The notes beneath the pieces are model-generated. The model made no database searches. It saw only the letters and a program-made list of their open reading frames with translations, and had not been told where the DNA came from. From Prionace glauca (taxonomy: Eukaryota > Chordata > Chondrichthyes > Carcharhiniformes > Carcharhinidae): a stretch of 64,000 nt of DNA. Location of the stretch: the NCBI GenBank assembly GCA_037974335.1, contig CM075760.1:19337791-19401790 (forward strand), in the 5' to 3' direction. Below are positions 1-11,029 of the stretch, piece by piece. Within the stretch, counting starts at the first letter, position 1; each line of letters begins with the position of its first letter. The translations under genes and the position numbers were made by a program.

Positions 1-109
1 GGAAAACTGGAACTGATCCACTTCAGATCAGCCATGATCTTATTGAATGGTGGGGCAGGCTCGGAGGTCTAGATGGCCTACTCCTGCTCCTATTTCTTAT
101 GTTCTTATG
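1..109 (+). repeat. CR1-like LINE, 3' tail
   Basis: This is the terminal 3' part of the CR1-type LINE family that recurs all over the window. It contains the conserved 'atcagccatgatcttattgaatgg' region (split here as atcagccatgatct / tattgaatgg) and ends with 'cttatgttcttatg'. The same tail ends the copies at 28.26, 38.26 and 50.76 kb. The left part of the element lies outside the window. Confidence 0.85.
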
Positions 110-114
110 AGATG

Positions 115-955
115 ACCAGATGACCACATGTTCAAGAAGTGGTCCCAGCGGTACAAACTGGAGCTCAGGGTTTCAGAGTTTCGGCGACAGTTCAATATAT
201 TGCGGTGCATTGATGAGGCTGGGATTTACATGGATAGTCCGTTTTGAGAAGTGGTCACACCACAGAGCAAGGCACTGGAGGGAAGAAGGGAATGGGTAAC
301 CACCAGACAATCGAGAAAGAACAGGCAGGTAATGCAGGAACCTCCCCAGGTTACTAATGGGGATTCCATTCGGATGCTGATAAGGACGCTGGTCCCTCAG
401 ATGAGTGCATTCAGAATTTCCGTGGCCGAAGACATTACTCCAGGATTCTGTGCTGCCTCCCTGGTGCCAGGGCCAGGGATATGAACGAATGGCTGCAGGG
501 TATCTTGAAAGGGATTGTGATGAGTTAGGGGGCGTGGTACTTGTCGGTACCAGCAATCTAACAATCAAACTGAAGAATGAGGCGTTGCGTCAAGAATATA
601 GTGAGCTCAGCAGTGGATTAAAAAAAAGGACCTCAGAAGGCTGTAATCCCTGAATTACTCCAAGTGCCACATGCTAACGAGTACAGAAATAGGAAAATAG
701 GACAGATAAGCATCCTATTTCATCTCCATAGGACTCAAGAGTTGGTGCAAGCGTTCAGGTTTTAGATTCCTAGATCTCTGGAACCATTTCTAGGTGAGTT
801 AGGACGCGTACAAAAGCGATGGCCTGCACCTGAACCACACTAGGGCCAAAGTCCTTGTGAATAGGTTTACGCGTGCGATTGGGAAGAGTTTAAATTAGTT
901 TGACAGGAGGAAAGAACACAGAAGGAGACACTGAACATTAGAATCCTCTTCTACT
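115..955 (+). repeat. CR1-like LINE fragment, ORF1 (esterase-like) region
   Basis: This is a decayed copy of the first open reading frame of a CR1-type LINE. Short in-frame islands resemble the esterase-like ORF1 of vertebrate CR1: a 'vvlvgTSNLTI' block near 535-570, a block around 650-700 that reads like 'PELLQVPHANEYRNRK', and a 'FRFLDLWNHF'-like block near 755-790 followed by a 'GLHLNH'-like block near 825. No frame is open throughout, so it is a dead fragment. The assignment rests on remembered CR1 ORF1 structure, not on a search. Confidence 0.6.
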
Positions 956-984
956 GCCTCTGCTAAATGATCTCAAACAAAAAA

Positions 985-1795
985 ATAAAGGACCGTACAG
1001 CACAGGACAGGCTCTTCGGCCCTCCAAACCTGTGCCAATCGCATTTTCCGGTATAAACCAACCGCTTGTAACTCTCTATTGTTTGTTCATTTGCCTATCA
1101 AGATGACTCTTCAATGTGGCTCACTAACGGCCTCAACCATCTCACACTCCAGGCCTCCACCACCCTCTGTGTAAAAAACTTCCCTACACATCTTCACTGA
1201 ACCTTTTCCCCCTTATCTTGAACTTGTGCCTCCTTGTAATTGTCACTTCAGCCCTGGGGGAAAAAAAAGCTTCCAACTGTTCACCCTATCTCTGCCTCAC
1301 ATAATTGCATAAATTTCCATCAGGTCCCCCCTCAGCCTCTGCCTTTCCAGAAAGAACAATCCCAGTTTTTGTCAATTTTTCCTTATGGTTAATACCCTCC
1401 ACATCAGGAAACATCCTGGCAAATCTTTTTCTGCAACCTCCCCAAAGCCTCCACATCCTTCTGATAGTGTGGTGAACCAGAATTGCATGCAGTATTCCAA
1501 ATGAGGCCTAACCAATGTTTTATACAACTGTAAAATAATTTGCCAATCTTTATACTCGATGCATGGTCCGGTGAAGGCAAGCTTGACACATGCTTTCTTC
1601 ACCACCTTTTCCACCTGGGCTTCTACTTTAATTAATCTGTGGACATCTACCCCCAGGCCTCTCTGTGTATCTATGCTCCTGATGGTTCTGCCATTTATTT
1701 TGTATCTCCCACCTGAAATGGATCTACCAAAATGCTTCACCTCGTATTTGTCTGGATTAAGTTCCATTTTTCCACCCAATTTTCCAGTCTATCTA
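985..1795 (-). repeat. CR1-like LINE fragment, RT C-terminus and 3' UTR
   Basis: Read on the minus strand, this has the reverse-transcriptase C-terminal part of a CR1-type LINE: 'LNPDKYEVKHFGRS', 'IKVEAQVEKVVKKA', 'LYKTLVRPHLEYCMQFW'. Its 3' end, at 985-1060 on this strand, carries the family signature 'ggccgaagagcctgtcctgtg'-like sequence shown here as ggctcttcggccctccaa on the plus strand. Upstream ORF2 is missing and the frame is broken. Confidence 0.75.
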
Positions 1796-1839
1796 CATCC
1801 CACTGTATTCTCTGTGTCTTCCTCCAGTTTGTCACTGGA

Positions 1840-2690
1840 GGGTTCTGTGAATACCCACAGTACAGTCGAAGTGACTGAGTCACTGCTCCGAGAATTTCCT
1901 CTGTTGGAAGTTCATCCGAGATATCCTGCTAATTCTATTCTGAGCAGCACGTTGCACTGGTAGTATTCTTGAGAGCGCCACATTTCCGGTTCTGCTTTTC
2001 AACTTTCTTCCGAACTCCCTATATTCTGCTTTAAGGACATCACCACTTTTTATTTACCGATGTCATTTGTACCAATATGTACCACAACATTGGCTGTTCA
2101 CCGTCCCCCTCCAGCATATCCTGCAACCGCTCTAAAACATCCTTGACCCCGGCATCAAGGAGGCAACATACTGGAGTCTCGTTTGCGACACAGAAACAAC
2201 TATCTGTTACAAATGAATCCCCCATAATTGTTGCATTGCCATAATTTTTCCTATTTCACTCTGCCGCAAAACTGACTCCAGTTCAATGATACTTGTCTTT
2301 GCTGTTTTCCCTTGAGAGACCTTTCCTCTCAACAGGGATCAAAAATAGTATATCTATTGAGTGGGGAATTGTTCTCTTCTTTCTCTGCCTGACTGTTATC
2401 CTCTTTCTCTGCCTGTCTGTCATCCATTCCCTTCCTGTCTGTGGAATCTTACCGTGTGGTGTGACTGCCTCTCTTATTGTTGTGGCCACCATATTCTTGC
2501 TTCGCAGATACTCCACAGCATCGCCAGGTGCCGCTCCAGTTCCGAAACCCGAACTTCCAAGAGCCTTAGTGAGTTCCTGTGGTGCATCTTGACGGTGGCA
2601 CACACGGCTATCACTGTTTGTTGGCAGTGGAGGAAGTGAACGATTGTGGAAAGAGCGCAGCTGAAGACACTTCATGCACCCATGCTTGGC
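1840..2690 (-). repeat. CR1-like LINE fragment, ORF1 region
   Basis: On the minus strand short open stretches repeat the ORF1/esterase pattern seen at 115-955. One reads 'LQDMLEGDGEQPMLWYILVQ' (near 2070-2130). It abuts the RT fragment to its left, so these may be two parts of one internally deleted element or two insertions. No coding capacity remains. Confidence 0.55.
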
Positions 2691-3295
2691 CCACGCACTG
2701 GCGATGTCCCCGCTTTCCCATATGGAACACAGGTAGCACGCAAAGCCATACTTGGAAGACAGTGTTCAATTCTGGTTGCCAGGCTGCCAGAAGGATGTGG
2801 GCGCTTTGGAGAGGGTTCAGAAAAGATCTACAGGAATGTTGTCTTGTCTGGGAGAAATTGCAACGAGGAGAGCAGAGACCAAACTTAGTTTGCTCTCACT
2901 CGAATGACGCAGGTTGAGAGGCGAACTGACAGAAGTCTATAAGATTAGGAGGGACATGGACAGAATGGATTGTGAGAAGCTTTTTTCTCAGAGTCGAAGA
3001 GTCAATTACTGGGGTCATAGGTTTGCGGTGCAAGAGACAAAGTTTAAAGGAGATATACGAGGCACATTTTTTATACGGAGGGTGATGGGTGCCTGGAACT
3101 CACTGCGAAGGGAGATAGTGGAAGCAGAAAAGCTAGCAACTTTTAAGGAGCGTGTGAGCAAATACATGAATGGGATGGGAGTAGAGGTACATGGTCCCTG
3201 GAAGGGTTTTAGTTCTGTCACCAGAATGGTCAGTGACAACTTGGAGGGCCCAAACGCCTGTTCCTGTGCTGTATCTTTGTTCTTTGTTCGCACGA
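2690..3295 (+). repeat. CR1-like LINE fragment, RT C-terminus and 3' end
   Basis: The plus strand shows the end of the LINE reverse-transcriptase ORF: 'LTEVYKIRRDMDRMDCEKLF', a 'GTFFIRRVMGAWNSLRREIV' block, then the 3' UTR ending with the family motif around 3243-3290 (cctgttcctgtgctgta followed by ttgttctttgttc). It is 5' truncated. Confidence 0.75.
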
Positions 3296-3354
3296 TGGAT
3301 TTGAGTTCTCTTGCCATGCCTTACCCTTTAAATTTAATCTTTGTGAGGAGCTTA

Positions 3355-4086
3355 ATCTGAAGTATTTTGTTGAATGTATTCAGGAAGAGTTTCTCATTCA
3401 GTTTGTGGATGGCTCAACTAGACAGGGGGCAAAACTTGACCTCCGCTTGGGAAATAAGGAAGGGCAGATGACAGAAGTGTGAGTGGGGAATCACTTTGGG
3501 ACCAATGGCCATAATTCTCTTGGTTTTAAGATAGCTATGGACAATGATTGGTCTGTCCCAAAGCTAAAATTCCAAATTGGGGCAAGGCCAATTTTGATTA
3601 TATCAGGCAGGAACTTTCAAAAGTTAATTGAGGAAGTCTGTGGGAAAGCAGAGGGACATCTGGTAAGTGGTATGCTTTCAAAGGTGTGTTAATCAGGGTT
3701 CAGGGTAAATACATTCCTCTTAGAGTGAAGAGCAAGCCTGGCAGAAGCAGGGAACCCTGGATGAGTCGAGATATTGAGGCCCTGGTCAAGAAGAGAAAGA
3801 GGCATTTGACGTACATAGACAGCTGGGATCAAGTGAATCTCTTGAAGATTATAGGGGGTATAGGACTGGTGTTAAGAGAGAAATCAGGAGGGAAAAAAGG
3901 GAACATGAAATTGTTTTGGCAGATGAGGCAAAGGAGAATCCAAAGCGCTTCTACAAATACATAAAGAATAAAAGAGTAATAAGGGAGAGAATAGGCTCAG
4001 TTAAGGATCAACAAGGTCATCTATGTGCGGATCCACGAAAGATGAGTGAGATCCTAAATGAATATTTCTCATCAGTTGTTGAGGGC
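3355..4086 (+). repeat. CR1-like LINE fragment, endonuclease/linker part of ORF2
   Basis: Around 3400-3480 the sequence reads like the end of an AP-endonuclease domain (a 'FVDGSTRQGAKLDLRLGNKE' pattern in one frame), followed to about 4080 by the lysine-rich linker between endonuclease and RT ('SREPWMSRDIEALVKKRKRH' near 3745-3800). Frame breaks are frequent. It ends where the SINE-like repeat at 4087 begins. Confidence 0.65.
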
Positions 4087-4300
4087 AGTAAATAAATTAC
4101 TGCGGATGCTGGAATCTGAAATCAAAAGAGAAAATGCTGAAAAATCTCAACAAGTCTGGCAGCATTTATCGGAACCGAATAGAGCTGATGTTTTGCGTCC
4201 AAAGGGTTATCTGGCCATGAAACATCAGTTGTTTTCTTTCCTTACAGATACAGCCAGACCTGCTGAGATTTTCCAGCATTTTGTTTTTTGGTTCCAATTT
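4087..4300. repeat. Interspersed repeat ('tactgcggatgctggaatc' family)
   Basis: This short element opens with 'attactgcggatgctggaat' and carries 'aaaatgctgaaaaatctcaa'. The same words recur at 48518-48660 and, in shortened form, at 16323-16445, 17735-17795 and 61385-61490, so it is a dispersed repeat. I see no coding content. Confidence 0.7.
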
Positions 4301-4900
4301 CCACAGTTTTCCCACTCATTTAACCTATCTACTTCAATTTGTCGCCTCCTCACATCCACTTCACAATTTAATTCCTCTCTATTGTTGTCAGCAAATTTAG
4401 CAACCGTACCTTCATTCCCTTCATCCAAGTCATTCATATAAATTGCAAAAAGTCGAGGCTCCAGCACTGATCCCTAGGAAAAACATTAAGCGCATTTACC
4501 CTATCCATGGCTGTCATGATCGCATACACCTCTACAAGATCACCCCTCAGTCTCCTGCGCTCCAATGAAATAAGTCCTAGCCTGTCCAGTCTTTCCCTAT
4601 AACTCAGTTCTTTGAGTTCTGGCAACACCCTTGTAAATATCTTCTGCACTGTTTCCAGTTTAATAACATTCTTCCTATAGCAAGGCGAGCAGAATACTCC
4701 AGGCGCGATCTCACCAATGTCCTGTGCAACAGTAATATAACTTCCCAACTTCTATACTCAATGCCCTGACCGATGAAGGCCAGCATGCCAGAAGCCTTCT
4801 TTATTGCCTTATCTAACTGTGACTTCACCTTCAGAGAACAGTACATCTGACCTCCAAGATCCCTCTTTTCGACGATCCCTGTGGTGCACTACTTGTCACA
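4300..4900 (-). repeat. CR1-like LINE fragment, RT region
   Basis: The minus strand gives RT pieces in two frames: 'LFAIYMNDLDEGNEG', a 'VAKFADNN' motif corresponding to the catalytic FADD box with the second Asp lost, and a downstream block 'LSYRERLDRLGLISLERRRL'. It is interrupted by frame breaks and lacks both ends. Confidence 0.7.
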
Positions 4901-4904
4901 TTAC

Positions 4905-6040
4905 AAAATTAGAAAATTACAATAAAATAGGTCCTATTGTCGACAGCGAGGAACGTTATCAAAAATTGCAGCAGGACTTTGATCATCTGGGGAAGTCTAC
5001 CGAGAAATGGCAAATGGGGATCAATACAGATAAGTGTGAGGCGTTACATTTTGGAAAGTCAAATCAAGGTTCGACTTTCATAGTAAATGGTAGGATCTTC
5101 GGGAATATTTTGGCACAGAGGAATCCTGGAATTCAGGTGCACTGTTGTATAAAGGTAGATAAGGCAGTGCAGAAGGATTTTGGCATGCTGAGCTTCATCA
5201 GACAGGGCATGGAGTATAGAAATTGGGAAGTTATGCTGCAGTTGTACAGGATGTTGGTGAGACCGCACCTGGAGTATTGTGTTCAGTTCTGGTCGCCTTG
5301 CTGTAGGAAAAATGTTATTAAACTGGAGACAGCACACAAGAGATTTACAAGGATGTTGCCAGGACTCAAAAGACTGAGTTATATGGAGAGATTGGACAAA
5401 CTAGAACTTCTCTCTTTGTCGCATAGGAGACTGAGAGGTGACCTTATAGATGAGTATAAAATCGCGAGAGGCATGGATTGGTTGAATGCACTCAAAGTTT
5501 TCCCGGGGTTGGGGATTCGAGAACTAACCGGCACAGGTTTAACGTAAGAGGAGTAATAATTAATGGGAACTTTTGGAACATTTTTTTAAATAGAGGGTGA
5601 TACGTATGTGGAATGAGCTGCCAGAGTAAGTGGTTGAGGCAGGACACTGACAAAATTTAAAAGGCATTTGGACAGATATATCGATATGAGAGGTAGAATT
5701 CCTCGATCAGGAAAGCAGTTGAGGCCACCTCATTTAATGCTTCTAAGACGAGGATCGATAAATCTTTGAACTGTAAAGAAATTAAGGATTATGGTGAGAG
5801 GGCGGATAAATGGAACTGAGTCCACGAAAAGATCAGCCGTGATCTCATTGAATGGCGGAGCAGGCTCAAGGGGCCAAATGGCCGACTCCTGCACCTAATT
5901 CTTATGTTCTTATGTTTAAAGGGATATGGGCCAAATACAGGCAAATGGGGTTAGCTTAGATGGACATTTTGGTCGACGTGGAGCAGTTTGGGCCAAGGGC
6001 CTGTCTCCATGCTGTAGATTCTATGATTCTTTGGCCCATT
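4905..6040 (+). repeat. CR1-like LINE, RT C-terminus and 3' UTR, with a nested insert
   Basis: The plus strand has a continuous RT C-terminal stretch from about 4940 to 5547 ('LYRMLVRPHLEYCVQFWSP', 'LRGDLIDEYKIARGMD'), then a 3' UTR that ends near 6035 with 'gattctatgattctt'. The UTR is interrupted by a second LINE tail at about 5694-5914: after 'cagatatatcgatatgag' the text switches subfamily, ends with 'cttatgttcttatg', and then resumes 'tttaaagggatatgggcc'. So one LINE inserted into another. Confidence 0.75.
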
Positions 6041-6169
6041 TATTCCTGCGTCTTGTTTCCTGTTCTCAAACTTCTGCCCAAGAGATTCTATTTTAGGCAA
6101 TAAATAACTGCATGCCCCGCACTGTTTTGTGGTTTTAAGTATTATAAATCCGGCTCCATCGGCAGGGAG

Positions 6170-6815
6170 AGATAGAGAGTGAAACATATTGACTTTAAAG
6201 AGGGAATTGGATAAGTAACTGAATGGGAACCTTTTACAGGGATATGGGAAATGGGCAGGGAAATTGGATTAATTGGTGGAGTGAGATCATGGAAGGATCC
6301 AAACTTAATAATGAGAAGATTAAGAACATAAGAACATAAGAAATAGGAGCAGGAGTAGGCCATCTGGCCCTTCGAGCCTGCCCCGCCATTCAATAAGATC
6401 ATGGCTGATCTGTCGTGACTCAGCTCCACCTTCCCGCCCTCTCCCCATAACCCTTAATCCCTTCTCTTATCAAAAACCCATCAACCCGTTTCTTAAAAAT
6501 ATTTAGCGAGGCAGCCTCCACCACTTCAACGGGCAGAGAATTCCAGAGATTCACCACCCTTTGAGTGAAGAAGTTCCTCCTCAACTCTGTTCTAAACCGC
6601 CCCCCCCTTTATCTTGAGGCTGTGCCCCCTAGCCCTACTGTCTTTTTTGAGCGGGAACAGTCTCTCCACCTCTATCCTATCCATCCCATTCATCATCTTA
6701 TACGTCTCAATGAGATCTCCCCTCATTCTTCTAAACTCTAACGAGTACAAGCCTAATTTATTCAGCCTCTCCTCATAGCTCAATCCCCTCAACTCCGGTA
6801 TCAGCCGAGTAAAAT
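6170..6815 (-). repeat. CR1-like LINE fragments
   Basis: A short plus-strand 3' UTR piece (6180-6310) is followed by a minus-strand 3' end (about 6325-6812) of the same subfamily as the long copy at 36.9-38.3 kb. The minus strand reads 'LSYEERLNKLGLYSLEFRRM' and 'KMMNGMDRIEVERLFPLKKD'. A run of nine C at 6599-6607 and truncation mark it as dead. Confidence 0.75.
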
Positions 6816-7129
6816 GGAGCTTCTGCCAGAACGGGGACAGATGTGGAACAGTGATAATGGGTGAATGCAGCACGGTGAGAGTTAAGGGATGGGAAACAGG
6901 ATTTCAGATGATGTGATGTTTTTGCAGCATTGTAACAAGAGCTATGTGAACGGTGGAATAATCTAGTCGGGATTTACCTATGATACAGGCAAGGATTTAT
7001 TCAGTAGCTGGTCTGATGCAGAGATGGAAATGTCTACTGTGGTGGAGATGGCTGTGAACTGGATTGGAGATGGAGAGAATATGGGGACAGAAATCCCTTC
7101 AAATCAAAAGGCTTACAGATAGAAATCAT

Positions 7130-7446
7130 AAAATCCTACAGTGCAGAAGGAGGCCATTCAGCCCATCGAGTCTGCAGACCCAGAATTCCACCCAGGCCGT
7201 ATCCCAGTAACCCCTCTTATCTATCCCGCTAATCCTTCTAACCTACGAATCCTGGGAAAGTAAGGGAGAAATTTGCACAGCCGGTGTACCTAACACGCAT
7301 ATCCTTGGAATGTGGGACGAAACTGGAGGAGACTCACGCAGACACGGGGAGAGCATGCAATCTGCACACAGACAATGATCCAAACTGGGAATCGAACACG
7401 TGTCCCTGCTCTGTGAGGCAACACTGCTAACCACTCTGCCACCATG
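7130..7446 (-). repeat. tRNA-headed SINE, minus strand
   Basis: Read on the minus strand this begins with a tRNA-like head: a gtggca..ggttagcagtgttgcctcac pattern (given here as separate short motifs ggttagcagtg and gttcgattcccag-like), followed by 'tctgcatgctctccccgtg' and a tail 'cactgtaggattttatgatt'. Other copies lie at 9552-9800, 13645-13865 and 42520-42780. The tRNA-like head holds Pol III box-like sequence. Confidence 0.75.
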
Positions 7447-7641
7447 CCACCTAAAGTCATGTGTATGGGCTCATCCCAAATCCGATATGGGCTGGGGGGT
7501 GGCAGTGAAGTCAGGTGGGCCGGGAACAGAGTTTGTGATGGGAACAGAAAACAATGGCTTCCATCTTCAACAAAGTAAACGGCAAGAATAGGCATGAAGT
7601 TAAATAGTTTGCCCAATAAATAAGAGATAGGGGATACTTAC

Positions 7642-8053
7642 CAGGGACACCAACAATAGCCAGGGTGGGATAGTAACCTGCTTGAATAATGTGAAGTATA
7701 AAGTAGATCCTCAGTGAAAAGGACAGCCAATCACTATATTCAGAAAGATATAACAGTGCCTGGGATAAACCCCTGTCCATTAGTGGGACATTCCAATCTT
7801 TTATTCTCAGATTCTGATTCACTGTTGTAACATTCCGTTCTATTGTTCTGAGATTCTGATCCATTGTTGTAACATTCCAATCCATTGTTCTCAGATTCTG
7901 ATCCATTATTGGAAGCTTCCAATCTCTTGTTCTCAGATTCTGATACACTGTTGGAAGATTCCAGTCTCTTGTTCTCAGACTCCGATCGTACTTCTCCCTC
8001 TTTCTGGAACTGTTGGTTCCTGTCAGTACCAGAGTTGATCCTGCTGCTAACAT
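7642..8053 (-). CDS. GPR139-like receptor, first exon only (GPCR-D), with in-frame repeat
   Basis: The minus-strand open frame ends 'IQAGYYPTLAIVGVPG' followed by a consensus splice donor gtaagt. This matches the first-exon endings of GPCR-A, -B and -C here ('..YYPVLAAIGVP', '..YYPIIAAIGVP', '..FYPILAAIGVP'), each ending in phase 1. From the ATG at 8053 the exon is 412 nt, also phase 1. Unlike the 70-nt exons of its relatives it is long and carries five 42-bp (14-residue) repeats encoding a 'QNLRTxDWN' motif. Translation could instead start at the internal Met of 'MDRGLSQALLYL', giving an exon without repeats. A hydrophobic run (IYFILHII) leads into TM1. I found no matching large second exon to its left inside the window, so it is either partial (second exon beyond position 1) or an orphan exon. 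Confidence 0.55.
7789..7992. repeat. 42-bp tandem repeat, five units
   Basis: Units start at 7789, 7831, 7873, 7915 and 7957; each is 42 bp with a core 'ttctcagattctgat'. The length is a multiple of three, so copy-number change keeps the minus-strand reading frame of the overlapping first exon open. Two minus-strand frames remain open across the array. Confidence 0.85.
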
Positions 8054-8559
8054 TATGGGGTATCACTCTGAAAGGAGGCCCTTATTAATGAAAAAGGGAA
8101 ACCCTCCAGTGGCACATTTGGGATCCATGGAGACTGACATTAATTACAGTCACAGAACAAACAAGTTCAGTTAACACATTTCAATCCAAAACATTTTATA
8201 TCACAATCAAGTCAAAGATTTCTTCACTGGTGTCGGATATATGATGGTCACTGAGGGCAGAAATAGTGGAAATAGTGGGTTTGCTGACGATAATCTTTCA
8301 ATAGTCCTTGGATATGGGACTGCTGGCAGAGGATATGAGGTTGTTAATTTTCCAGCTGGATTATAAAAAGGAGCGTGGGATAATCCCTGAAAACACTGGG
8401 CAGTCAGTAAGGAGGACGGGAACCTATGTAAGGAATCCGAGAAGGAGGGAGAAAGGACAAAATGTGGGGAGAATGATCCAACTACGTCAATAATCAGGAA
8501 CAAGGTTAAGAGGAAGGAGAACTCAGGAGATGTTATTAATGGAAGTGTTAGAATTCAAA

Positions 8560-9425
8560 AAGAAACTATAAAAACTAGTATAAAGCCACTTTATCTGAAT
8601 GCTCGTAGTATTCGAAACAAGGTAAGTATGATTTGTTGGCCATTACAGAGGCGTGGTTGCAGGATGGTCACAACTGGGAGTTAAATATCCAGGGGATTCA
8701 GGCTGTTCAAAGGGACCGACAGAAAGGTAAATGAGGTGCTGTACCTGAATTTTAAGAATGATATCAGGGCAGTAGTGAGAAATAACATGGGTTTTATGGA
8801 GAAAAGATTGAATCCATTTGTGTGGAGATTAGAAATAGTGAAGAGAAAAGGTCATTGCTAGGCGTAGTCTATATGCTGCCAAATAATGACATCATAGTGG
8901 GGCGAGTATTAAACGAAGAAATAACTGATGCATGTAAAAATGGTACAGCATTTATCATGGGGGACTTTAATCTAAATATCAATTGGTCAAACCAGGTCAG
9001 TCAAGGCAGCCACGAGGAGGCGTTCATAGACTGGATCTGCAATAGCTTCCTTGAACAGTATTCAATGGAACCTACAAGGGAGCAAGCTATCCTAGATCTG
9101 GTCCTGTAAATGAGATGGAATAAAGATGAGATGTAAATAATCTTGCAGTTAGGGATCCTCTTGGAAGAAGTGATCTCATTACGGTTGAATTTAAAATACA
9201 GATGAAGCATGAGAAGGTTAAATCCAAAACCACTATTTTTTTGCTCAAACAAGGAGACGACAAAGGGAAGAGGGAGGAATTGGTGAAGGTAGACTGGGAA
9301 CAAAAACTTTATAGTGGGACAATTGAGGAACAGTGGAGGACTTTCAAAGCGATCTTTCACACTGCTCAGCAAAAGTATATACCAGTGATAAGGAACGACT
9401 GTAGAAAAAGAGATAATCAGCCATG
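8560..9425 (+). repeat. CR1-like LINE fragment, AP-endonuclease region
   Basis: The plus strand carries endonuclease hallmarks: 'LYLNARSIRNK' near 8590, 'LLAITEAWLQDG' near 8632-8667, then 'LLGVVYMLPNND' and 'AFIMGDFNLNINWS' (8857-8990), where GDFN is a catalytic motif of LINE AP-endonucleases. Several frame breaks and a missing RT domain show that it is a dead fragment. A 3' UTR-like piece follows at 9425-9550. Confidence 0.75.
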
Positions 9426-9551
9426 AATATCTTAGAAATAGAGGGCATCATTATGTTTAAGTCAGAGATAGATGGATTTCTGCTTGGGAAACGGACCAAA
9501 GATTATGGGGTCGGAGTACGAAATTGGGGTCGAGAAATCCCACAGGAGCGG

Positions 9552-10155
9552 CATTATGGCACAATGATTACCACTGCTGCCCCACAGCGCCAGGGACCCG
9601 GTTCGATTTCAGCCTCGGGTGAATGTGTGGAGTCTGCACGTTCTCCCCGTGTCTGTGTGGGTCTCCTCCGGATGTTCCTGTTTCCTCCCACAGTCCAACC
9701 ATACGCGGGTTAGATTGATTGCCCATGACAAATTGACCCTAGTGTCAGGGGGATGGCATGGTAAATATGTGGCGTTACAGTAATGGGCCTGAGTGGGATT
9801 GAATCACAGAATACAATCCCTAGAGTGCAGGAGGAGGACATTTGACCCATCGAGCCTGCACCGACAACAACCCCACCCAGGTTCTGTGCTGTCCCCGCAA
9901 CCCCACACTTTTACCTTCTAATCCCCCTGACATTAAGGAGCAATTTACCGTGGCTAATCAACCCAATCAACATCCTTGCAGTATTCGGTTCAGAATTGTG
10001 GCCGGTTCAGACTAGATGGGCCGGATGGCCTCCTTGTGCACTGTAGGGATTCTCTGATTCTGCGGGGATTTTAAACATATCGGCCATGATTGAATGGTGG
10101 AATGGACACGAATGGGCCGAATGGTTTAATTCTGCTCCTATCTCTTATGGCCTTG
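9552..10155 (+). repeat. SINE followed by repeat remnants and a LINE tail
   Basis: From 9552 to about 9800 lies a plus-strand SINE with a tRNA-like head (ggttcgatttc B-box-like) and body 'ggagtctgcacgttctcccc'. From 9803 to about 10062 a related element runs the other way ('gagcctgcaccgacaacaac'). From 10068 to 10152 there is a decayed CR1 tail. V1 begins 260 bp further on. Confidence 0.7.
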
Positions 10156-10414
10156 TCAGTGAAGCTGATTCTTCCCTCTCACCACACACTGTACCCCTCA
10201 GTCACTGAGTCTCAGATATGTAATAGTGAAGGTCAAAGAGCTTCAGCTGATCACTGAAACTCATTGAAACCTTATCTCAATCTATGACGGGTAGATTGTA
10301 AATTGTTGATTGGACGGGAACTTTGAGATCAGAAAGTGACGTTAAAATCAGATTCTGTTCCGGCAGTGCTTGGAGTTTTAAAGGTTAGTCACAGCCCCGG
10401 GCTCTGCAGCCGCC

Positions 10415-11022
10415 ATGGAGTTCCTCACTGTCTGCATTGTGTTCGGGCTGTTTCTTATCAAGAAGGATGACTCCAATCTGGTTAAATGTTATCGCGATCT
10501 GCACCTTTAGCTCTGCTTCTCCCCAGTGGTGGTTCTTGACCCTGCTGTGTATTTCCACCGTCATTTGTTTTTATTTCATAACTCCAGCTATGTCGCGGTG
10601 AATATAAAGTATTAATATTATTTCAGCACCACGTCCAACACTTACATTTTTTTCTTCTTCTTGAACACGTTACAGATCCGAGTGGTGGAGATTTTGTTTC
10701 TCAGCCGCAGTCTTTAGAGGGGAGAGAAGGTGAAACGGTGACTATCCGATGTACCTACAGCACTACAGCAAGCAACTATTTCTTATATTGGTACAGACAG
10801 CAGCCACGGAAGGATTTGCAGTTCATTATATGGAAAAGATCGTGGGATACACAAGAAGAGAGAGGGGAAGGTTTTGGACCCAATTTCTCTGCTGATCTCC
10901 AGACCTCGGCTAAATTAACTACTTTAACCATCTCGAGCCTGCAGCTGATTGACTCTGGCCGCTATTACTGCGCTTTCAGTCTCACAGTGATAGAAATCAG
11001 TCTCACCCCCCGTACAAAAACT
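10415..11022 (+). CDS. TCR alpha/delta-type V segment V1 (leader splice site doubtful)
   Basis: The V exon runs from an acceptor (ttacag) at 10676 to 10982. It opens with a 2-nt overhang and reads 'GDFVSQPQSLEGREGETVTI', first Cys 'IRCTYSTTASNYF', 'LYWYRQQP', and ends 'DSGRYYCAFS'. The recombination signal follows: heptamer CACAGTG (10983-10989), 24-bp spacer, nonamer ACAAAAACT (11014-11022). A candidate leader starts with the ATG at 10415 (MEFLTVCIVFGLFLI) but lacks the expected phase-1 donor: no gt stands where the others have ACAG|GTAA, and the next gt (10482) is out of phase. So the V exon and signal look good while the leader splice may be broken. The YRQ motif and the 'AFS' end place it in the same family as V4, V9 and V11. 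Confidence 0.8.
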
Positions 11023-11029
11023 GCTTTAC

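Noticed and set aside
173-653. Overlapping open frames taken as a gene
   Set aside because: They are fragments of LINE ORF1 and its antisense.
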